From the NCBI GenBank assembly GCA_045126515.1, contig JBGVOM010000110.1, positions 1 through 64,000 of the forward strand: a stretch of 64,000 nt of DNA. The letters run 5' to 3'. The notes below the pieces were generated by a model. The model was not told the DNA's origin. It was given only the letters and a program-made list of their open reading frames with translations, and did no database searches. The translations under genes and the position numbers were made by a program. Position 1 is the first letter of the stretch; each line of letters opens with the position of its first letter. This document shows positions 47,048-57,100 of this stretch, one piece after another. Origin of the DNA: RUG11237 sp045126515 (GTDB taxonomy: Bacteria > Bacillota > Clostridia > Lachnospirales > Lachnospiraceae).

Positions 47048-48768
47048 GAATTAAAAAAAGTATGATAGCTTTTCTCGTGCTGTTAAGTTGTATGCTTTGT
47101 GGGTGCAATGAGGGGCAGACTTCAGAGCCAAGAGCGTGGATACCGACTTCTGATACTGGAATTGAAAAGCAGGTTCCTTCTAAAGAAACAGAGTCCAATA
47201 GTGCACAAGTGGAATCTGTACATTCTACAAAAGAGCTGACAACTGCACTGTTGCGAGATTCAGGCAGAAGAGTAGCGGATATGCTTTGGGAAAATCAGAA
47301 AGCTAGCGGAGTTTACAGATATGACACTGAACAGTTGGAAAAAGGAAAGTTGCTTGTTTACTATATATCTTCCAGTGAAGGGGATGATACCAACAGTGGT
47401 TTAAGTCCGGAAACACCCAAAAAAAGTCTTGCGGCGTTTTCAGAAATCTCTAACGTGAACATTCTGCTTAAGTGTGGAGATATTTTTGATATGTCAGAAA
47501 GTTTTATTGTAGGAAATAATGTGACAGTGGCAACATACGGAGAAGGAAGGAGACCTGTACTGAACTTCTATCAGCCCCTTAAGGTACAGTGGAAGCAATC
47601 TGCTTCTTATGAAAATGTGTGGTATACGGATTTAACGGGGAATTCTGTTTTGTATGATGGTACAAAGGAAAAGAGTAATTGCAATATTGGGCAGCTTATG
47701 ATTGATGGAGAATGCAATTGGAAAAGAAAGATAAAGGATGACGGAGAAGACTTTAACTATGCGGAATACCTTATTAACGCAGCGGATGGAAGTTGGGCAG
47801 TAGATTGGGAAAACTCTGTGTTGTATCTATATTCAGATTCTGACCCGTCTAAGAAGGAAATATCCTATGCACTTCCTGCCCATGGATTACAGATGAATAA
47901 TATTCAGGACAGTCAGGTGCTGGGGCTGGAAATAACAGGCGTTGGATTTCATGGGGTCAGTCTTACAGATGTCAATAATGTAAAGATACAAAGCTGTTAT
48001 ATACATCACATTGGTGGAGCACTTTTGAAAAATACTGGTCCCAGATATGGTAATGCTGTGGAACTTTGGGAAAACGGTCAGGAGGTCATGATAAGCCATA
48101 ATATGGCAGACTGGATATTTGATGCTTGTTATACGAATCAAGGAAGCAGTGCCAGTGAGGTTGAGAAGAATATATTGTTTTATAATAATATAGGTCGCTA
48201 TTGTTTCTGGGGAATCGAAACATGGGGGGACGGTTTTGCGGAGCAGGAGTTTGAAAATATTGAATACAAGGATAATATCCTAATGAATGCATGTGATGTG
48301 ACGGCTCCAAAGTCAGTGGTGTATTGTAATGAAAAGGAACAACTGATTGATGGTACCGGAAATCTTATAGAGGCACAAGTGCCCTATGTATCCTATCGTG
48401 GAGGAATTTATACTTATCATCAGATGTCATTGCTGAATGTAGCAGATAACCGCAAGGCAGGTGAAGTGGAGATAAAAAATAATGTATTTTGGGCAACAAA
48501 TCGTTTCTTATGTATGTTTGGCAAACACGACGAGGGAAGGAAATTTCCTCTGCCAGAGGGCAATTTGTTTTATGCAGAGATTCCTACTGAAGGGATATGT
48601 CTGTTCAGATATTCGGATTCTGATGGAACTAAGCATTATTTGCAGCAGTTACCTCTGGGAGAGGAAAGAAATACACTAATTGTAGGTGTAGGATTAGAGA
48701 AGGAAAACGCAGAAACGGTGTTACAAGAGACGTTAGAAACAATTGCCAACGGCATTGGACAGGAATAG
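47017..48768 (+). CDS. Lipoprotein with right-handed beta-helix
   Basis: 583 residues. Signal with lipobox LCGC (Cys at about 29). After a Ser/Thr/Glu linker, VYYISSSEGDDTNSGLSPE opens a right-handed parallel beta-helix typical of pectate lyases, epimerases and related enzymes, with Asn ladders (VSLTDVNNVKIQSCYIHHIGG). The same fold forms the second half of the protein at 54183-57731, with close local similarity (e.g. RYGNAVELWENG here, RYGNGIELYGAD there). Probably binds, cleaves or epimerises the exported polymer. Start supported by an AGAAGGA site; overlaps the previous gene by 31 bases. Confidence 0.8.
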   Translation: MDYKRKEVFLRIKKSMIAFLVLLSCMLCGCNEGQTSEPRAWIPTSDTGIEKQVPSKETESNSAQVESVHSTKELTTALLRDSGRRVADMLWENQKASGVYRYDTEQLEKGKLLVYYISSSEGDDTNSGLSPETPKKSLAAFSEISNVNILLKCGDIFDMSESFIVGNNVTVATYGEGRRPVLNFYQPLKVQWKQSASYENVWYTDLTGNSVLYDGTKEKSNCNIGQLMIDGECNWKRKIKDDGEDFNYAEYLINAADGSWAVDWENSVLYLYSDSDPSKKEISYALPAHGLQMNNIQDSQVLGLEITGVGFHGVSLTDVNNVKIQSCYIHHIGGALLKNTGPRYGNAVELWENGQEVMISHNMADWIFDACYTNQGSSASEVEKNILFYNNIGRYCFWGIETWGDGFAEQEFENIEYKDNILMNACDVTAPKSVVYCNEKEQLIDGTGNLIEAQVPYVSYRGGIYTYHQMSLLNVADNRKAGEVEIKNNVFWATNRFLCMFGKHDEGRKFPLPEGNLFYAEIPTEGICLFRYSDSDGTKHYLQQLPLGEERNTLIVGVGLEKENAETVLQETLETIANGIGQE

Positions 48769-48782
48769 ATTGGAGGGAAAAT

Positions 48783-50504
48783 ATGAGATTTATTAAAGTG
48801 TTTTGTCTATTATTGTGCGTGTTATTGTTGACGGCCTGTACAGGAGAAGACTCTGAAAAAACAGGAAAAAAGGAATGGATTCCGGAGGAGAATCAGCTAC
48901 CTTCTCCAAGTGGTGTAGATGATGAAAATACAAAGAAAGCAAGTGCAACAGAACCCAATGAAACGGAGGATGCTGCAAGCTATATTTTGAAAAATAATAT
49001 TGCAGAGGCAGATGTTTCTTTCTGTTCCTTAAGCGAGTTAAAACAGGTAATCGGCGATGGAGCGGATGCTGATTCGGGGGGGTCAAGTCTGCACATGAAT
49101 ACTTTTTATATAGATAGCAATGGTCTATTGTGTATCGGTATGGATACTACGTTTGATTTTTTACAGAATCAGTGTACAGTTCAAAAACAGTATTATCTCA
49201 CGGATAAAAGCGTTTTTACCGAGGATGAGTCCTTTTCTATGGAAGGGAAATGGAAGAAAGAAAACAATGCTTTTTATCTTGATATTACCTTTCTCGCTGA
49301 ATTATTTTCGTGGGATTATAAAATGGATGATAATAATGAGGCAGTCATTCGTGACAAAAATATTACTTTTGAGGAATACAGTTCTGAGGTGTATGAGCCT
49401 TTAGCGCTAGATGTGGTAGCAGGACATTGTTGGTCTATCTCAGGGAAGATGATGGAAGCCGTTTTTGGCGGAGAAGATTATAGTATTCATTTCAGTTGTA
49501 CAAGACCGGAATCCTATGTGCATGTGAAAGAAGGCGAGAAGCTGCGTTTCAATTTTTATTGCTCATGGATACCGGATATTGCCTCCATCCTTTTTTTAGA
49601 TGATGATGATAAAGTGATACAGGTTTATGCCTATACAACTTCGAACATCTTTACAGATTACATCATGACGGTACCTACAGGTGCTACGAAAATGCATCTT
49701 TCTTTTTTTAAGAATCAGGAATATCGGATAGAGCGAGTTCGTTATGTGAAAGGGGCTGATTTAGCACAGGTGGATCCCGAATGGTATGAGGAGCAATGTG
49801 AGGTAAAGCTGAAAGAAAATCAGAAGCTATCTTGGCAGAATACATCTAACCAGCCTTTAGATAAGGCGTATATCACCTTTGTTTTGGACGATTGCAGACC
49901 AGATATGGATTTGGTAGCAGATCTTTTTGAAGAATATGATACTCCTTTGTGTATAGCTGCTGTTTCAGAACTCCTTTACTATCCGGCTTCGAAAGGAGAA
50001 GAAAGCCGTAAACAGGTGTGTCAGCGGGTTGTGGAAAATGGAGGAGAAGTTTTAGCTCATGACGGAGTCGCTCTGACAGAGCAGTTATTAGAGGATTTTC
50101 CAACAAAATATAAACATTTTTATAAAGATAAAAAGTATCTGGAGGCTAATGGCTTTGATGTTCAGGGAATCATTTTGGCAGGGGGAGAAGGTCAGGTGGT
50201 TGGAAGTATGGAGTCAGATGCATGGATACGGACATTCTTTAATTACAGTGATTTATATGGAATGGAGGAAAAAGGGGAACCTTATTATCACAAACGTATT
50301 TGGTTGATTAATTGCAAGGGTGATTATCAGGAAATTATTCAGGAAGCAGTTAAAAATAAGCAATGGGTTTCTTTCTTCTTTCACGAGTTTTCGGAGGTAG
50401 ATGAGGAAAAAATGAGGGAAATTCTGCAATATGTATCGAACATATCACAGGAGGAGCTTGAAGTAACCAATTACAAAACTATTTACGAGAAGTTTTATCA
50501 GTAG
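48783..50504 (+). CDS. Lipoprotein with carbohydrate-binding-like and NodB-like domains
   Basis: 573 residues. Lipobox LTAC. Residues about 200-330 form a beta-rich domain; from about residue 361 a NodB/CE4-like domain begins (KAYITFVLDDCRPDMDLVAD). The Asp pair of motif 1 is present, but the metal motif 2 HxxxH is AHDGVALTEQ, so the second His is missing. A later His lies in FFHEFSEVD. Its whole C-terminal 350 residues are close to residues 70-450 of the large secreted protein at 54183-57731. Deacetylase activity is therefore uncertain; a carbohydrate-binding role is possible. Confidence 0.8.
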   Translation: MRFIKVFCLLLCVLLLTACTGEDSEKTGKKEWIPEENQLPSPSGVDDENTKKASATEPNETEDAASYILKNNIAEADVSFCSLSELKQVIGDGADADSGGSSLHMNTFYIDSNGLLCIGMDTTFDFLQNQCTVQKQYYLTDKSVFTEDESFSMEGKWKKENNAFYLDITFLAELFSWDYKMDDNNEAVIRDKNITFEEYSSEVYEPLALDVVAGHCWSISGKMMEAVFGGEDYSIHFSCTRPESYVHVKEGEKLRFNFYCSWIPDIASILFLDDDDKVIQVYAYTTSNIFTDYIMTVPTGATKMHLSFFKNQEYRIERVRYVKGADLAQVDPEWYEEQCEVKLKENQKLSWQNTSNQPLDKAYITFVLDDCRPDMDLVADLFEEYDTPLCIAAVSELLYYPASKGEESRKQVCQRVVENGGEVLAHDGVALTEQLLEDFPTKYKHFYKDKKYLEANGFDVQGIILAGGEGQVVGSMESDAWIRTFFNYSDLYGMEEKGEPYYHKRIWLINCKGDYQEIIQEAVKNKQWVSFFFHEFSEVDEEKMREILQYVSNISQEELEVTNYKTIYEKFYQ

Positions 50505-50565
50505 AGGAAGAAAAGAAGAAATACTTGAAAGTATGTAGGTTATTGAAAGGCAGGGAATTTGTAAA

Positions 50566-51612
50566 ATGGAAACAAGAACAAAGCAGGGGCATTATGGTAC
50601 AATTGATGGATTGAGAGCATTTTCTGCAATCGGCATTGCAATGATGCATATTTTGGCAAACGGAGGGTATGAGCTTCAGGGTGTTGTGTTTAGAAAGCTG
50701 ATTCCATCCTTTACGGAGTTGGTGTATCTGTTTATGATTATCAGTGCTTTTGGCATGTGCTGTGGTTACTATAACAAGATATGTTCCAACCAAATTTCGG
50801 TGGGAGAGTTTTACAGTAAGCGTTTTGCTAAAATATGGCCTTTTTTTGCATTTCTTAGCGTGGTGGATGTAGTGATTTCTCCGAGTAGGGAAGCTTTCTA
50901 TGAACTATTCGCAAATCTAACTCTTTGCTTTGGCTTGTTGCCGAATGCCAATATAACGGTAATAGGAGTGGGATGGTTTATAGGTGTAGCATTTGTGTTT
51001 TACTTTTTATTCCCGTATTTTTGTTATTTATTGTCGGATAAGCGTAGAGCATGGTTTGCTTTTGGAGTAGCATTTGTATATAATGTTTTGTGCCGTATCT
51101 ATTTCTTTGATGAGAACCATGTGGCAGGAAGCTTTACACCTAGGACCAGCTTTTTGTACTGTGCTGTGTTTTTCTTGGCGGGAGGTTTGATTTACCTCTA
51201 CAAAGACCAGATTATCCGATTTGCTGAGAAATGGCAGTGGTTTTTTTGGCTTCTGTGTGCTATTTCTATCATGGGATACTATATAATTGGTAATAATGTT
51301 GCAGTGATGTTAGTAATGTTTTCTGTGGTGCTTATATGTGCGTTGGGAACGAAGCATAAGAAAATATTAGAGAATCCTGTGGCACATTTTCTTAGTGGTA
51401 TTAGTATGGAAATCTATTTGTGTCATATGGTGATGTTCAGAATTGTAGAAAAACTTCACCTGACTCATTTGTTTACATCTGAATTGCTGTCATATGTATT
51501 TGCCTTCTCAACAACCATTGTTGGTGCAATTTGTTTTTCAGTGGTGTTTAGTGTTGTTATGAAAAAAATTGTGACAGTGGTTAAGCGGATTAGTGCAGCA
51601 CATGTAGATTAG
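50566..51612 (+). CDS. Acyltransferase 3 family protein
   Basis: 348 residues, about ten membrane helices, start GTIDGLRAFSAIGIAMMHI with the conserved R and H. A second acyltransferase-3 in the operon besides 40629-41663; similarity is only at family level, so they probably act on different positions or substrates. Confidence 0.85.
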   Translation: METRTKQGHYGTIDGLRAFSAIGIAMMHILANGGYELQGVVFRKLIPSFTELVYLFMIISAFGMCCGYYNKICSNQISVGEFYSKRFAKIWPFFAFLSVVDVVISPSREAFYELFANLTLCFGLLPNANITVIGVGWFIGVAFVFYFLFPYFCYLLSDKRRAWFAFGVAFVYNVLCRIYFFDENHVAGSFTPRTSFLYCAVFFLAGGLIYLYKDQIIRFAEKWQWFFWLLCAISIMGYYIIGNNVAVMLVMFSVVLICALGTKHKKILENPVAHFLSGISMEIYLCHMVMFRIVEKLHLTHLFTSELLSYVFAFSTTIVGAICFSVVFSVVMKKIVTVVKRISAAHVD

Positions 51613-51679
51613 TGGAGGATAAGATGAAGTAGGTATACTATCGGCAGGAGAAATAGGCAGATTTAGAGGAGGCATGCAT

Positions 51680-52705
51680 GTGAAGAAAAAATTCTTATGG
51701 CAGATAACCCAGTGGATATGTGCGTTATTATTGAGTATGGTAATCGTTTCTATGCTTGTATTTTTTTACTATAGACCAGTGGGATGGTTAGAGCGCGATA
51801 AGAACGCAACTTCTGCTGTATGGGAACCCAACACGGTTCTGATTAATTTCATGGAGGGTGGCGGCATTACAAGAATTGACAACCGTGGTTATACCAATCC
51901 ATGGAATAGGGAGTTGGATGATGAACTGATACTTTGTATAGGAGCTTCTTATGTACAGAGTAAGGAAGTGATGGAGTCAGAAAAATATACGTTTCTATTA
52001 AACGAAATGCTGGCTTTGGATGATAAACTTAAGGTTTATAATTTATCTCGTGATGCGTATATGTATCCTGAAATTGTGGCAGGATTTTCAGCAGCAATAC
52101 AGGAGTTTCCGCAGACGACAGTGGCTGTTATTGATATCTCTAATACAGATTATTCGCTGGAAGCACTTGAGGATGCATTGAATCAGAGAGAATATTCAGA
52201 GGAGCAGACTGGTGATAAACTTTATACACAATTGTCAATGAAAGAAAAAATGAAAATCAAAATGAAGGATTATTTTCCCATTATGAGTGTCTTGAAATAT
52301 CAGATTTCCCAGAGGAAGGGGAGGAGTGTGGTGAAAGCTGAATCCATGGGAGAAACTGAGAAAGTATCGGAGGCACAGTATAAAGAGGCGTTAGATGCTA
52401 CTATGAAGCAGATGAGGGAAGCTTTTTCAGGGAAAATTATTATTTTATATCACCCGTCTATCTCTTTGAACAAGGATGGTAGTATGAGCTTGAATGATAT
52501 GGACTATTACTCTGTTTTTGCAGAGGTATGTCAGCAGAATGGAATTGTATTCGAGGATGTAGGACAAGCATTTTTACAGGCTTATGTAGAACGACAAGAA
52601 GTCCCGTATGGTTTTAATAATACCACAATGGGTGAGGGACACTTGAATCAGAATGGGCATAAGATTATTGCACAACAGCTTTATAGCTTGTTAACAAAGG
52701 AGTAA
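51680..52705 (+). CDS. SGNH-type membrane-anchored acyltransferase partner (AlgJ/DltD-like)
   Basis: 341 residues with one N-terminal membrane helix (WICALLLSMVIVSMLVFFY). Catalytic Ser in LCIGASYVQSKE (GxS, where the family often has GDS/GTS) and a C-terminal GEGHLNQNGHKII block with the catalytic His. This architecture normally works with an MBOAT protein, which follows four bases later. The GTG is seven bases from AGAGGAGG; the ATG six bases earlier is too close. Confidence 0.8.
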   Translation: MKKKFLWQITQWICALLLSMVIVSMLVFFYYRPVGWLERDKNATSAVWEPNTVLINFMEGGGITRIDNRGYTNPWNRELDDELILCIGASYVQSKEVMESEKYTFLLNEMLALDDKLKVYNLSRDAYMYPEIVAGFSAAIQEFPQTTVAVIDISNTDYSLEALEDALNQREYSEEQTGDKLYTQLSMKEKMKIKMKDYFPIMSVLKYQISQRKGRSVVKAESMGETEKVSEAQYKEALDATMKQMREAFSGKIIILYHPSISLNKDGSMSLNDMDYYSVFAEVCQQNGIVFEDVGQAFLQAYVERQEVPYGFNNTTMGEGHLNQNGHKIIAQQLYSLLTKE

Positions 52706-52709
52706 TGGC

Positions 52710-54128
52710 ATGGTTTTTCTATCAATAGAATTTTTCGCTTTTATGGTGTTCTTACTTTGTGCCATGTACTTCATAAGAGAACGAAAAAAGCAGCAGATAT
52801 TGTTGTTAGTGGCGAGTTATTTTTTTTACTTTTGGAATGATTGGCGTTTGTTAGTTTTGATGTTTGCGGAAACTGTAGCAGTATATTTTGTAGAATGTGG
52901 AATGGCAAGGGAGCAGGATAAAGGAAAGAAAAAAATTCTATTGACAGTGGGTGTGGTCTTTTTGCTACTTATACTGGGATTCTTTAAGTATTTTAATTTT
53001 TTTGTGGATTCTATTTGTACAGTTTTTCAAATACAAAATTCGTTTAATTTGAATATAATCCTTCCTTTGGGGATATCCTTTTATACGTTTCAAGGGTTAA
53101 GCCTTTTGTTTGATGTGTATTATGGAAAAATAGAGGCGGAAAAAGATTTTGTAAAAGTGGGATTGTGTATAGGATTTTTTCCGCAAATTACTTCTGGACC
53201 TATTGTAAAAGCGCGGGACATGTTGGTTCAGTTGCAGGAAGCAAGAGAAATCAATTGGGATAATATTGCCCAAGGGATGCAGATTCTTTTGATGGGGATT
53301 TTCAAAAAGAAGGTAATCGCAGATCGTATAGCAGTGCAGGTGGATGCAGTGTATAGTATGCCTCGGATATACAGCGCAGGTTCTTTGGCACTGGCGGCAG
53401 TGGCTTATTCCATTCAATTATACTGTGATTTTTCAGGCTATTCTGATATGGCCATTGGTATAGGTAGAATGATAGGATTTGATTTGGGCAGGAATTTTAA
53501 TTTACCTTATTTTGCAAAGAATACTCCTGAATTTTGGAGACGTTGGCATATTAGTCTTTCTACTTGGTTTCGTGATTATGTTTATATTCCGTTGGGAGGT
53601 AGTAAAAAAGGAAAGGTTCGAACCTATTTGAATTTGCTTATTACTATGATATTAAGCGGTCTGTGGCATGGTGCCAGCTGGTGTTATGTACTTTGGGGAG
53701 CTTTGTATGGAGTGACAAACTCATTGTACAAAGCATATGATAATTGGAGTAAGCCGTACCGTGAAAAATGGGAAAAATTGCCGGGAAAGGCGGCCAGAGC
53801 AGTGTTTGCAACAGTTTTAAACTTTATTCTTGTGACAATTATTCAGATTATTTTTCGAGCGGAAAGTTTCACACAGGTAGGGATTATTTTAAAACGTATC
53901 TTTACAGGGGCAGCTGGAGTGGAGTATTATTATGTATATACTATTTTTTATGGTGTCTTATTAGCAGTGATAGAAACATGGAAATACTTGAAAAATGACG
54001 GAAACGATTTTTATCCCAACGTAAATTTGAAAAAGTTTCGTGGTAAATTGGTGTTTTGCATTATGATTTGGGTAATTCTCTGCTTTTCTTATGTGGGAAG
54101 CAATGATTTTATCTATGCACAGTTTTAA
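52710..54128 (+). CDS. MBOAT O-acyltransferase (AlgI-like)
   Basis: 472 residues, about ten helices. Contains the invariant His in GLWHGASWCYVLWG and the block FSGYSDMAIGIGRMIG, as in AlgI/DltB. Moves acyl groups across the membrane for the SGNH protein encoded just before it, so the exported polysaccharide is probably acylated outside the cell. AAAGGAG site; coupled to the SGNH gene. Confidence 0.9.
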   Translation: MVFLSIEFFAFMVFLLCAMYFIRERKKQQILLLVASYFFYFWNDWRLLVLMFAETVAVYFVECGMAREQDKGKKKILLTVGVVFLLLILGFFKYFNFFVDSICTVFQIQNSFNLNIILPLGISFYTFQGLSLLFDVYYGKIEAEKDFVKVGLCIGFFPQITSGPIVKARDMLVQLQEAREINWDNIAQGMQILLMGIFKKKVIADRIAVQVDAVYSMPRIYSAGSLALAAVAYSIQLYCDFSGYSDMAIGIGRMIGFDLGRNFNLPYFAKNTPEFWRRWHISLSTWFRDYVYIPLGGSKKGKVRTYLNLLITMILSGLWHGASWCYVLWGALYGVTNSLYKAYDNWSKPYREKWEKLPGKAARAVFATVLNFILVTIIQIIFRAESFTQVGIILKRIFTGAAGVEYYYVYTIFYGVLLAVIETWKYLKNDGNDFYPNVNLKKFRGKLVFCIMIWVILCFSYVGSNDFIYAQF

Positions 54129-54182
54129 AATTCTATTTTGAAATTTATTAAATGAAAAAATATATGATATGAGGTGGTTGAT

Positions 54183-57100
54183 ATGATAAAAAGGGTATTA
54201 TCATTTGTATTAATAGTAGCATTGACATTTTCTAATATTGGGAACATGGAGGTATGTGCAAAAGATGAATTTACTTCCTTAAATCCGGTAATAGATGTGG
54301 GCGAAAAAATATATGTTCAGCATGATGAAAATAACAATAGTGTATATGATTTACAAAAATCAGGAACAGGAGTTACAACGGTCTATGAAACAATTTTACC
54401 AGAATTTACAGCAGGTAAAGCATGGACTACCAGCGGAGAGTTTATTGATAATATTACAACAACACCACATGGAGCTACGTCGCCTGAAAATTATGTACCT
54501 GTTACGGCAGGCGAAGAATATTTTATAAAAACATATGGAGTTGGATATACAGATGGAACTTGGTATGCACCTGTATTGTTCTTAGATGACAATGACACAG
54601 TGATATCAGATGCACTAACAAATACACTTAGTCAAAGTAAGTCAGGGGTAATTATAAAAGTGCCGGAAAAAGTAACAAAGATGCATTTGACTATGTATAA
54701 CAATCAAAGTTTTACTTTACAAAAAGTGTTGAATTTAACGGATGAGGAATTTGATGCCCTTCCAATTAACAAAGTACAACTTGAAAATGAAATCAATCAG
54801 AAATATGAAGAATACCAGAAAGACAAAACGCTATATAAGAAACTTGACAAGGCGTATATAACATTTGTGAATGATGATACGAGGGCATCAATTTGCGAGT
54901 ATGCAGATTTGTTTATATCTAAAGACGTGCCATTAGTACTTGCTACAGTTCCGGAGTTACTAATTGAAAATGCATATAATCAAGAGGAAACAAGATTAGA
55001 AGTTGCAAGAAGGGTGGAGACAGCAGGAGGAGAGATTATAGCTCATAATGGTGGTGTTTTGACACAGGAAGGTTTTTCAGATTATAACACTATGTATTCC
55101 TTTTTTGTCAGAACAAAACAGTTATTTAACTATTATGATTTTGATGTAAATGGGATTATTCTGGCTGGTGGGCTTGGTCAGGTGACTGGTGCACAAGAAT
55201 CTGAAAGATGGGCAAGTTCAATATACAGTTATTCTGATTTATATGGTGTAGAATATGATAAAAAAGAAATAGCTTTAGATTCTGCCTATTATCATAGAAG
55301 ATGGGGGTTGGGAAATTATGAAAGTGATTTATATAAGATAAAGCAGGAAATTGATAATGCAATTATTAATAAATCATGGCTGGTATTTTATTTTCATGAT
55401 TCAAGTGAAATAGACACAAAGATACTTGGGAAAGTTCTTGACTATGTAAATTCCAAGAGTGGAAAAGATTTGGAAACTGTTACTTATAAAGAAATGTATC
55501 AGAAAAATGCAGCCAAAGAATCAGAGATTGTAAATACGAAACATACATATTATGTTTCAAGTACGGGAACATCTGATGTTGGAACGGATGAGAATGCTCC
55601 TATGTCTTATGAAACGGCGAAAAATAAAGCATATATAAGCGGAGATACCATTCTTTTCAAAAGAGGAGACACCTTTTATGGAACATTTGAGCCAACCATT
55701 GTCAATGTTGATGACAAAATAACAACAATTTCTTCTTATGGAGAAGGAGAAATGCCCAATATAGTTGGTTATAAAATTGTAAATTCAGAGGATGCATGGC
55801 AATTAGACACAGAGGGAATTTATAAAATTGATTTAACAGATACAGAATGTTTTTCCGGGCTTATGACAACTAGTGGTAACAGTACCAATATTGGATTTTT
55901 AGAAGATACAAATGGTGTAAAATACGCAAATAAAAAAAGTGCTTTAAGTGAACTGGAAAATGAATATGATTTTTATTGCGAAAGAGATTATTTGTACATA
56001 AAGTCCAATGAAAATCCTTATAATAAACTGGGAGAACTAAAGTTAGCAACAAAAACGAATTTATTTATCGTGCAGTCTAATTTAAAAGTAGAAAATATAA
56101 AGTTTTCTGGTACAGGAGCTCACGGATTAGTAAATACAGATGAAACTATTGAGAATGTGGAAATTTCAAATAATATTATTGAAGATATTGGAGGAAGTTA
56201 TCTGAATGGAACAACAAGATATGGTAATGGAATCGAGTTGTATGGTGCAGATGCCTGCAATGTTTTGGTGAAAGATAATATTATAAGAAATGTGTATGAT
56301 GTTGGCTTTACTATGCAAGGAACTCGAGGTTCCGGAAAAAATGTTGTAGTAAAAGATAATATTTTTGTAAGTAATACGCAAGATTCAGAAATATGGGAAA
56401 ATGGTTCAGCTACGGGAATAGAGAGTTATGAGTTTTTGAATAATATTTCAATTAATGCAGGACGAGGCTGGGGATATGATGCACGTCCGGATAAATATAA
56501 TGCGGCACATATATTGTTTTGGGGATATTTGTTAGAAAATACAGATATATATTTCCATGATAATACAGTTTATAATCCGCGCAGACTATATTTTATAGAA
56601 CAGACCTATGGTACAAATGTATTTTTCAAAGAAAAAGATTATATAAGGTCTGATTACAATACATATTTGATGACGGAAAATGCAACTATTTTCAGAGAAT
56701 CTTATAGGATATCAGAAAAAGACCAATTTATATCGGAATATAAAAAAGATGCTAATTCTACTTTTTCATTATTAATAGAGGTAGATGACAATATTATAAA
56801 AGTATCCGGAAATTCTGATGAAATAAATGTAATAAGAAAATTGTTTGGAACTGGAGGGGAAGAAAAACCGTCAGTACAACCGACGGAGCAGCCAACAGCT
56901 ACGCCGAATCCGACAGCTACAGCGCAGCCAACAGCTGCACTGAGTCCGACAGTTATGGAGCAGCCAACAGCTGTACCGAGCCTGACAGTTACAGCACAGC
57001 CAACAGCTGCGCCAAGTCCGACAGTTACAGCGCAGCCAACAGCTGTACTGAGTCCAACAGCCACAGTGCAGCCAACAGCCGTACTGAGTCCAACAATTAT

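Noticed and set aside
56702..57064. 120-residue - strand frame with regular GCAVTVGLGAAV repeats
   Set aside because: It is the antisense reading of the Pro/Thr/Ala repeat linker of the secreted protein.
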